Below are positions 1 to 5,326 of a stretch of 11,556 bases of DNA, in pieces. Source of the stretch: Candidatus Eiseniibacteriota bacterium (GTDB lineage Bacteria; Eisenbacteria; RBG-16-71-46; JAFGJU01). Location of the stretch: positions 1 through 11,556 of the forward strand of contig JAFGJU010000063.1 of the NCBI GenBank assembly GCA_016928935.1, given 5' to 3'. Every line of letters starts with the position of its first letter. Within the stretch, counting starts at the first letter, position 1. The position numbers and the translations under genes are program-made. Under the pieces are notes generated by a model that did no database searches, was not told where the DNA came from, and saw only the letters and a program-made list of their open reading frames with translations.

Positions 1-359
1 GGAGCCGTTTCCCGGTCCACCCCACGGCCGTCGCCCGGCCTCACGCCTGACCCGGATGTCGGTTCTGATGCCCCGGCCGTTCCCGGCAGCACCTCGGACC
101 TCGTCCTCTTCCCGCCGCCGGGAATCCATCTCAACACCCTGAACGGCGACAAAGAGCTCGTTCTGACAACCTCGACGCCCGCCGGCACGTCCCCGGCCAG
201 CGTTCCGTCCGCCACCCAGTAGGCACCCTCCTTCACCGTGACCACGACCGGCGTCCAACCGGAGTCAGGCAGATACTTCACAAACTTGGAGGTCCTCTGC
301 ACTCCCCCTCCACCCAGCGGCGGGAAGAAATACGCGAGCATCAGCACTCTTCGGCTCAT
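1..359 (-). CDS. Glycosyltransferase family 4, N-terminal part (partial)
   Basis: The minus strand reads open from an ATG at 359-357 to the left edge, giving 119 residues of a protein that continues outside the window. The N-terminus (MSRRVLMLAYFFPP, then LGGGGVQRTSKFVKYL and DSGWTPVVVT, residues 1-41) is the classic GT-B nucleotide-sugar glycosyltransferase start. The glycine-rich loop followed by R and FxKYL is typical of GT4 enzymes that add sugars to lipid-linked glycans in the cytoplasm. The C-terminal domain with the donor-binding ExxG motif lies outside the window. An SD-like GAGGGTG (370-364) sits 7 nt upstream of the ATG. From about residue 75 the sequence becomes a Gly/Pro/Arg-rich linker, which is common between early strands in this family. 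The gene diverges from the RCC1-like gene and points away from it. The family call is firm; donor and acceptor are unknown. Confidence 0.85.
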   Translation of the reverse strand, partial: MSRRVLMLAYFFPPLGGGGVQRTSKFVKYLPDSGWTPVVVTVKEGAYWVADGTLAGDVPAGVEVVRTSSLSPFRVLRWIPGGGKRTRSEVLPGTAGASEPTSGSGVRPGDGRGVDRETA

Positions 360-539
360 GGTTCACCCTCACTTGCGCCAATCGCCCAACCGCACATTAC
401 GGCAGGGGCACCGCACCGGTCAACAAAGAAGCGGGCGGCAGAAACCGGAGCCCCTCACGGGCCGGGCGGCCGCCGGGGACGGAATCGGACGCGCCGGCGG
501 CGGACGACACGGGATAATTGTGACCGCGTATGGCGGTTC

Positions 540-568
540 TTGACATCGGCATATCACCAATGTATACT
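540..568 (+). promoter_or_regulatory. Sigma70-type promoter of the RCC1-like gene
   Basis: A perfect -35 hexamer TTGACA (540-545) and a -10 hexamer TATACT (563-568; one mismatch to TATAAT) are separated by exactly 17 bp. The predicted transcription start is near 575, giving a leader of about 55 nt before the ATG at 631. The element lies in a short AT-rich island in an otherwise very GC-rich region, which supports function. It matches proteobacterial/Gram-positive style promoters rather than the Bacteroidetes consensus. This is a sequence match only. Confidence 0.75.
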
Positions 569-578
569 TGTAGATATG
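550..578. promoter_or_regulatory. Inverted repeat flanking the -10 box (possible operator)
   Basis: CATATC (550-555) and its exact inverse GATATG (573-578) flank the -10 box with a 17-nt gap. A shorter imperfect palindrome around GTATAC (562-567) lies inside. A dimeric regulator bound here would cover the -10 element and start site, which is a common repressor arrangement. The arms are only 6 bp in AT-rich DNA, so chance occurrence is quite possible. Confidence 0.3.
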
Positions 579-620
579 GGGCTTCACGTCACAGAATTGC
601 TTTCGTCATTCGGACGCAAA

Positions 621-626
621 GGGAGG
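621..626 (+). promoter_or_regulatory. Ribosome binding site of the RCC1-like gene
   Basis: GGGAGG, preceded by AAA, ends 4 nt before the ATG at 631. It fixes this ATG as the start; the protein from this ATG opens directly with a signal peptide. Confidence 0.7.
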
Positions 627-630
627 CATC

Positions 631-2673
631 ATGAGACTCGTGGCGACAGCTTTGGCCATCGTCAGCGCGGGCACGTTCTTCCTGGGGACCGGGACCGCGC
701 TCGGGCTGACCGAAGGGTCGGTCGTGTGCTGGGGCGACCAGGTCGTAGTGGAGCAGTCGAAGCTTGACAGCCTGGTGGCCGTCACAGCCGGCAAGGCTTA
801 CAGCCAGGCGCTCGGGCCCGGCGGAGCGATTGTGGCGTGGGGCGACAACGCCGACACCAACTGTTTAGTCCCCGATCCCAACTCGGGCTTCATAGACGTT
901 GCCGCCGGATGGGGCCACACGCTCGGGCTCCAGGCCGGAGGGACGATTGTGGCGTGGGGTGACGACGGCGACGGCCAATGCAACGTCCCGTTGCCCAACG
1001 ACGACTTCGTCGACGTTGTCGCCGGCTTCTATCACAGCCTCGGAATCAAGTCCGACGGGTCGGCCGTGGCCTGGGGAAACAACCTGTCCAACCAGCTGGC
1101 CGTCCCCGCGCCGAACGAGAACTGGGTGACCCTCGCCGGCGGCGGGTACCACAGCCTGGGGCTTAAGTCCGACGGTGTTGTCCGGGCCTGGGGGAGGAAC
1201 ACCAGCGGACAGTGCACGGTCCCCGAGCCCAACGAGGACTTCATCGCGGTTGCGGCGGGCGCCGTACACTCGCTGGGGCTCAAGTCCGACGGGACTGTGG
1301 TCGCCTGGGGCTCCAACACGTACGGTCAGTGCACGGTCCCCGAGCCCAACGCGGACTTCATCGCGATAGCCTGCGGCCATTACCACAGCATCGGCGTCAA
1401 GCTGGACGGGTCTGTCGTGGCCTGGGGACGGAACAATTATCTTCAGTGCAACGTTCCCACGCCCAACTCCGGGTTCATCGCCGCCGCCGGCGGCCAGTAC
1501 CATTCCGTGGGGCTCAAGTCCGACGGGACGGTGGCGGCCTGGGGGGACAACGGCAAGTCCCAATGTAACGTTCCTCCGCCCAACGAGGGCCTCGTGTCGC
1601 TGGCGTCCGGATGGTACCACGGCCTGGCTGTCAGGTCGGACGGCACGATAGCGGCCTGGGGCCAGAACGACTACAACCAGTGCACGGTCCCGGCGCCGAA
1701 CTCGGACTTTGTCCGAGCCGCGGCCGGCTACTGGCACAGCCTCGGAGTCAAGTCGGACGGCTCCATGGTCGCCTGGGGATACAACGGCTACGGCCAATGC
1801 AACGTTCCTGCGCCGAACACGGGATTCATAGCCGCCGCCGGCGGCGGCTATCACAGCCTCGGGCTCAAGTCAGACGGGACTGTGGCGGCGTGGGGATACA
1901 ACACCTCCGGCCAGTGCACCGTGCCGGAGCCCAACTCCGGTTTCACGGTGGTGGCCTGCGGTGAGTATCACAGTCTCGGGCTCAAGTCGGACGGGTCCGT
2001 GGTGGCGTGGGGACGGACCGTCGAGGGCCAATGCACCGTTCCCGAGCCGAATTCCGGCTTTGTGGACGTGGCCGCCGGTGACTATCACAGCATTGGGCTC
2101 AAGTCGGACGGGTCCGTGGTGGCGTGGGGGTTGGCCTCATCCGGCCAGTGCACGGTCCCCGAGCCCAACTCCGACTTCGTGACCGTCTCGGGAAGCGACG
2201 AGTACACGATGGGGCTCAAGAGCGACGGGACGGTCGTTGCCTGGGGGCTGGACAACTACCGGCAGTGCGACGTCGTCCAGCCGAACGACGACTTCATGGC
2301 CGTGGCCGCGGGCAGGTACCACGGCATGGCGCTGCGGGCCGCCGCCGCGGTTGGCGTTGATGAACCGCTGCTCGACGACGCGCCGGTCGCAGCGACGCTC
2401 CGAATACACTCCGTCGCGCCCAATCCCTTCAACCCCGTCACGGAGGTTTCCTTCGAGACCCTCGAGGCCGGCCGCGTGAGCCTGGAAGTCTACGACGTGA
2501 GCGGGAGGCGGGTGGCGACGAGGCCGATGGGACACCTGGAACCGGGCCTTCACCGGGCCGCATGGGACGGGCGCAGTGCGAGCGGTGCCGACATGCCGTC
2601 CGGAGTTTACTTCATCCGCCTGCGCGGCGTCGAGGGTGTGTCGGCGTCAGTGACCGCGGTGCTTCTGCGCTGA
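631..2673 (+). CDS. Secreted RCC1-like repeat protein with C-terminal FlgD-Ig/Por-type sorting domain
   Basis: This 680-residue protein starts with a signal peptide (MRLVATALAIV...GTGTALG, residues 1-25). Residues 33-570 are RCC1-type repeats: one degenerate opening unit (from C33-W34-G35) and 13 units of exactly 39 residues starting at residue 69. The unit consensus is AWGxNxxGQCxVPxPN, then F, then VAAGxYHSLGLKSDGxV. RCC1 repeats form beta-propellers, usually seven-bladed, so 14 WG units would fit two propellers. Residues 587-680 form the C-terminal module (VAPNPFNPVTEVSF, YDVSGRRV, WDGRSASG, SGVYFIRL, ending LLR). That module is typical of FlgD-Ig/type IX-like cargo of FCB bacteria and suggests outer-membrane export or surface display. 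A Cys recurs at unit position 10 in all units except the third (QL). The gene is monocistronic with its own promoter, and its stop codon lies inside a hairpin. Ligand and function are unknown. Confidence 0.9.
   Translation: MRLVATALAIVSAGTFFLGTGTALGLTEGSVVCWGDQVVVEQSKLDSLVAVTAGKAYSQALGPGGAIVAWGDNADTNCLVPDPNSGFIDVAAGWGHTLGLQAGGTIVAWGDDGDGQCNVPLPNDDFVDVVAGFYHSLGIKSDGSAVAWGNNLSNQLAVPAPNENWVTLAGGGYHSLGLKSDGVVRAWGRNTSGQCTVPEPNEDFIAVAAGAVHSLGLKSDGTVVAWGSNTYGQCTVPEPNADFIAIACGHYHSIGVKLDGSVVAWGRNNYLQCNVPTPNSGFIAAAGGQYHSVGLKSDGTVAAWGDNGKSQCNVPPPNEGLVSLASGWYHGLAVRSDGTIAAWGQNDYNQCTVPAPNSDFVRAAAGYWHSLGVKSDGSMVAWGYNGYGQCNVPAPNTGFIAAAGGGYHSLGLKSDGTVAAWGYNTSGQCTVPEPNSGFTVVACGEYHSLGLKSDGSVVAWGRTVEGQCTVPEPNSGFVDVAAGDYHSIGLKSDGSVVAWGLASSGQCTVPEPNSDFVTVSGSDEYTMGLKSDGTVVAWGLDNYRQCDVVQPNDDFMAVAAGRYHGMALRAAAAVGVDEPLLDDAPVAATLRIHSVAPNPFNPVTEVSFETLEAGRVSLEVYDVSGRRVATRPMGHLEPGLHRAAWDGRSASGADMPSGVYFIRLRGVEGVSASVTAVLLR
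835..2337 (+). repeat. In-frame 117-bp tandem repeat array (13 units) in the RCC1-like gene
   Basis: Thirteen direct repeats with a strict 117-bp period encode the 39-residue units; no unit shows an insertion or deletion. Some blocks are identical at DNA level: a 24-bp stretch beginning CAGTGCACGGTCCCCGAG occurs at 1210-1233, 1327-1350 and 2146-2169, spaced 1 and 7 periods apart. A diverged unit begins at 727. Such identity suggests recent duplication or gene conversion among units. The last unit is truncated at ALR before the C-terminal module. Confidence 0.9.
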
Positions 2674-2696
2674 GCGTGCCGCCGCTCAGTGCAGAA
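2663..2696. terminator. Hairpin between convergent genes (probable bidirectional terminator, no U-tract)
   Basis: TTCTGCGCTGAGCG (2663-2676) pairs with CGCTCAGTGCAGAA (2683-2696), leaving a 6-nt loop (TGCCGC). This is a 14-bp stem with one G-U pair. It includes the TGA stop of the RCC1-like gene (2671-2673) and lies 57 nt from the flippase stop codon (2754-2756). Neither strand has a T-run after the stem, so it is not a textbook intrinsic terminator. It may stop or stabilise both converging transcripts. Confidence 0.55.
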
Positions 2697-2753
2697 ACCA
2701 GGGAAGGGTTCGGGCGTCCCGCTCGGAATCGTGCGCCGTCAGCGACCGGGGGT

Positions 2754-4061
2754 TCAGACGCGGCGGCGCGCCAGCAGTCTCGCTGCCAGCTCGACGTACG
2801 CCCTCGCGTCCCCGCCGCGCGGCACTAGCACCTGGGCCGGCTTCATTCCGGTTATGCGCAGGAACTCCACAACCATCACCGCAGTTCCGGTGGCGTAGGA
2901 CACGGCCGCGGCCGCGGCGGCTCCCGCAGTCCCCCAGAGCGGCACGAACGCGAGACTCAGCACCACGTTCACGACCAGCGTGACGAACGCGGCGAAGGAG
3001 TTCATCAGCTGCTTTCCCCTGCCCACGAAGTCGTTGGCAAGCACGCTCCCGATGCTCAGGAGAGCCGTGCCGGGCAGGAGTATCACCAGCGGCTTCACTG
3101 CCGGCAGGTACACCCGCCCGAACACCAGTAGTATTAGGGGCCCTGCGAACAGGCCCATCGCCAAGCCCGCCGTGCCGCACATCAACACCGTGTGCCGGCA
3201 CGCCGCGGCGGTGACCTTGTCCCTCGAGTCCGACTCCTCCGACGCGCTCTTCAGCATCACGGCAGGCGCCAGCGAGCTGGGTATGTTCCACAGAAGCTCG
3301 GCCAGCAGTATCGCGACGGCGTAGTGTCCGACCGCGGCGGCGCCCGCGTAGTAGCTCAGTATGAAGATGCCCACCCGATAGTAAAGGAATGACGCTATCC
3401 GGGAGAGGTAGCCCTTGATGCCGAACCAGATTGCCGGCTTCATGAGCGACCCCCGCAGCGAGAAGCCCACCGGAGCGAGCCGCCTTGCCAGCACGAGCCC
3501 CGCCCCGGCCGCGAGCGTGAAGCTCAAAGCCCACGAGCCCACTGCGCCTGCCAGCCCCAGACCCGCACCCAATATCAACAGCGCGGCCAGCAGGAACTGC
3601 GCGACGTTCCTCCCGACCGAGAGCAGGTTGAACTGGAGTATCCTGTCCGAGCCGATCAGGAAATACGAGTAGTACTCCTGGACGTTGAGGAATGGGATCG
3701 CCGCGAACGCCAGAATGAGCGCCCACGACGGAACGCCGGCGAGCCCGGGCACTCTTAGAACCAGGACAGCGAGCGCGGCCAGGCAGAAAGCCAGCACGCC
3801 GCCGGTCAGCCCGAAGCCCAGCGACAGAGAGGCCATGTCCCCTGGCGAGCGGAGCTTCTTGCCCAGGAAATAGACGTTGGACAGCCCCAGGCCGCAGTTC
3901 ACGAAAAGGGACGCCACCACCGCCGCGTTGGCACAGAGGCTGTAGAACCCCTGCCCTTCCGGCCCGAGCTTCCTCGCTATCAGGATGCTCACTGCGGCGC
4001 CTGCCGCGAGCGATAGGGCCCGCGACGCCAGGGTCCGTGCGCTGTCCCTTGCGACTTGCAG
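2754..4061 (-). CDS. Wzx-type polysaccharide flippase (oligosaccharide translocase)
   Basis: This is a membrane protein of the polysaccharide-synthesis/MVF-like flippase superfamily, which moves polyprenyl-diphosphate-linked oligosaccharides across the inner membrane. From a CTG at 4061 it has 435 residues and about 12 hydrophobic segments. The family N-terminus is clear: RALSLAAGAAVSILIARKLGPEGQGFY, continuous across residues 14-40 (the first membrane helix and the ARxLGPEGxG loop). Other landmarks are the FGIKGYLSRIASFLYYRVGIF region and the C-terminal helix TAGAAAAAAVSYATGTAVMV. The first conventional start is a GTG at 3992, but it has no good SD and would remove half of helix 1. The CTG at 4061 has GGGGAG (4074-4069) 7 nt upstream. 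No ATG, GTG or TTG occurs in this frame between 3995 and the FemAB stop at 4269-4271. It is the last gene of the operon and ends at a TGA (2754-2756). The family is certain; the exact start is not. Confidence 0.88.
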   Translation of the reverse strand: MQVARDSARTLASRALSLAAGAAVSILIARKLGPEGQGFYSLCANAAVVASLFVNCGLGLSNVYFLGKKLRSPGDMASLSLGFGLTGGVLAFCLAALAVLVLRVPGLAGVPSWALILAFAAIPFLNVQEYYSYFLIGSDRILQFNLLSVGRNVAQFLLAALLILGAGLGLAGAVGSWALSFTLAAGAGLVLARRLAPVGFSLRGSLMKPAIWFGIKGYLSRIASFLYYRVGIFILSYYAGAAAVGHYAVAILLAELLWNIPSSLAPAVMLKSASEESDSRDKVTAAACRHTVLMCGTAGLAMGLFAGPLILLVFGRVYLPAVKPLVILLPGTALLSIGSVLANDFVGRGKQLMNSFAAFVTLVVNVVLSLAFVPLWGTAGAAAAAAVSYATGTAVMVVEFLRITGMKPAQVLVPRGGDARAYVELAARLLARRRV

Positions 4062-4068
4062 GTTGATT

Positions 4069-4074
4069 CTCCCC
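4069..4074 (-). promoter_or_regulatory. SD-like site supporting a CTG start for the flippase
   Basis: On the minus strand GGGGAG lies 7 nt before the CTG at 4061-4059. It is the only well-placed SD-like sequence upstream of the conserved first helix, and is the reason for choosing the non-standard start. Confidence 0.4.
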
Positions 4075-4160
4075 GTCAGTCGTTTCGAACGGAAAATGCG
4101 GGCAACTGTTCCCCGACCCGCATCCTCTGCCGCGCCCGAGGCACGCTCTCCGCCGGCTGA

Positions 4161-4179
4161 GCCCCTTCGGGCAAGGGGC
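4161..4179. other. Perfect small hairpin between the FemAB-like and flippase genes
   Basis: GCCCCTT (4161-4167) and AAGGGGC (4173-4179) form a perfect 7-bp stem with a 5-nt loop. It sits in the 207-nt gap between the FemAB stop and the flippase start, the widest gap within the operon. There is no T-run, so it may attenuate or protect the mRNA rather than end it. The rest of the gap shows no other convincing signal apart from a 15-codon reading frame from an ATG at 4123. Confidence 0.35.
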
Positions 4180-4268
4180 GCGGCCCACCCGTCGGACGAT
4201 GTTCGGCGCCGCCCGCGGCTACGGACCGGCGCTGCGGCCGCCGACCCGCGACTCCGTCCGCTCCGGCC

Positions 4269-5285
4269 TCAAGGCCCCTCGGTGAACTTCTTCAGCCGTC
4301 GCGCCACTCTGAAAAGGCCGGACTCTTCCACGTAGTGGCTGTAAAAGTACTCCCGGCCGCCGAAGGACTCCTTGAAGAAACGGACTCCGTGCAGCTCTCC
4401 GCTGCTCCCGAAATTGAAGGTGCTGTAACTCTTCGAGCACGCGTGGCGCAGTATCTCCGAGTAAACCAGGTGGCTCGCGCGCACCTTCCTGCCCTCCGCA
4501 TTCTGACCGCTCAGCCACGCCATCAACATATCACGAAAATAGAACACCAGCACTGCGCAGACCGGCTCGCCTTTGAGTCTCCCCACCCATATCTTGGCCT
4601 TGTCGCCCATGAGCTCGGCCGCCTTGCTCAGGAGTCTCTGGGGATACACGGTCCCAACGTTCCAGTCCGCCGCCTGCCTGAGGTAAAGCGAGTGAAGCAG
4701 GGCCGCGCCGTCCAGGCTCGTCTCTTCCTGCACCGTCACTCCGCTGCGCTCGGCCTTCCTGGCGCACGTCCTGGTCTCCTTGTCGAACGCCTCGTCCCAC
4801 AGCTTCCGGAAGCCCGCGTCCAGGTTTATCAGATGGGTGGACGCCTTGACCTTGCGGCCGCGCGGGAACGCGTTCTGGACGGCGCGCTCCAGCGTAACGG
4901 GCGTGCCGAACAGCACGCAGCTGAAGGAAAAAGGCAGCAGCCCCCTGGTCACGCCCTGGAGGGCCATGCTGATGAACGGAAACACGTCGTCCTCCGTGCC
5001 CTGCAGGGCCACCGGCCCGCCGTACGTGCCGAAGGGCATCGAAAGGTACGAGGTGAAGACGAGAGTCGTACTCTTCGCGAACGGCATCCCCGCCACGTAC
5101 CTGCCCTGCCTGTCCTCCACGAGAATGTACTTGATCGTGAGGTCCCGGAAGGTCTCCTTGAGGACGAACGCCCACTCCAGGGTGTGAAACACCGTGGCCC
5201 CGCTCGACTGGTCGAGCAGCTCCCGCCACCGAGCGGGGTCAACCTCGCTCTTCAGAGACGGAGTGAGTTCTATGACAGGCCGCAT
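4269..5285 (-). CDS. FemAB/GNAT-fold (Acetyltransf_6-like) acyl or aminoacyl transferase
   Basis: From the ATG at 5285 the protein has 338 residues (MRPVIELTPSLK...). FemAB-type landmarks appear in order: FHTLEW near residue 33-38; SYLSMPFGTYGGPV (79-92); the basic RTCARKAERSGVTV (172-185), equivalent to the RRxxRKAxKxGV motif; and near the C-terminus FNFGSSGEL followed by HGVRFFKESFGG (290-310). The family moves amino acids from aminoacyl-tRNA onto peptidoglycan precursors, and relatives in exopolysaccharide loci are thought to acylate glycans. There is no signal peptide, so it acts in the cytoplasm on a lipid-linked precursor. The gene starts 41 nt after the propeller gene's stop. An in-frame GTG at 5351 would overlap that gene by 25 nt but adds residues unlike the family. 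The ATG lacks a good SD, so translation may depend on re-initiation. The substrate is unknown. Confidence 0.82.
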   Translation of the reverse strand: MRPVIELTPSLKSEVDPARWRELLDQSSGATVFHTLEWAFVLKETFRDLTIKYILVEDRQGRYVAGMPFAKSTTLVFTSYLSMPFGTYGGPVALQGTEDDVFPFISMALQGVTRGLLPFSFSCVLFGTPVTLERAVQNAFPRGRKVKASTHLINLDAGFRKLWDEAFDKETRTCARKAERSGVTVQEETSLDGAALLHSLYLRQAADWNVGTVYPQRLLSKAAELMGDKAKIWVGRLKGEPVCAVLVFYFRDMLMAWLSGQNAEGRKVRASHLVYSEILRHACSKSYSTFNFGSSGELHGVRFFKESFGGREYFYSHYVEESGLFRVARRLKKFTEGP

Positions 5286-5326
5286 TGGAGTTCGTGCATC
5301 CGTCCGGGACTCCGCGTGAATCCCTT

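Noticed and set aside
360..539. Promoter for the GT4 gene on the minus strand
   Set aside because: Only weak matches (for example CAATTATCC on the minus strand near 510-520) without a matching -35 element at proper spacing, so not reported as a feature.
865..1854. A 329-codon minus-strand frame opposite the RCC1 repeats
   Set aside because: It simply mirrors the 117-bp repeats in antisense and has no start signal or domain of its own.
835..2337. Regular repeats suggestive of a CRISPR or other non-coding array
   Set aside because: The 117-bp period is a multiple of three, the frame is open throughout, and the units encode RCC1-type blades without unique spacers.
2686..4188. A 500-codon open frame on the minus strand overlapping the flippase
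   Set aside because: It is an Arg/Gly-rich shadow in another frame of GC-rich DNA. The flippase frame has clear membrane helices and family motifs; this one has none.
4269..4271. TGA recoded as an amino acid to give a FemAB-flippase fusion
   Set aside because: TGA ends several genes here while Trp is encoded by TGG throughout, and the 207-nt stretch after it shows no domain-like sequence.
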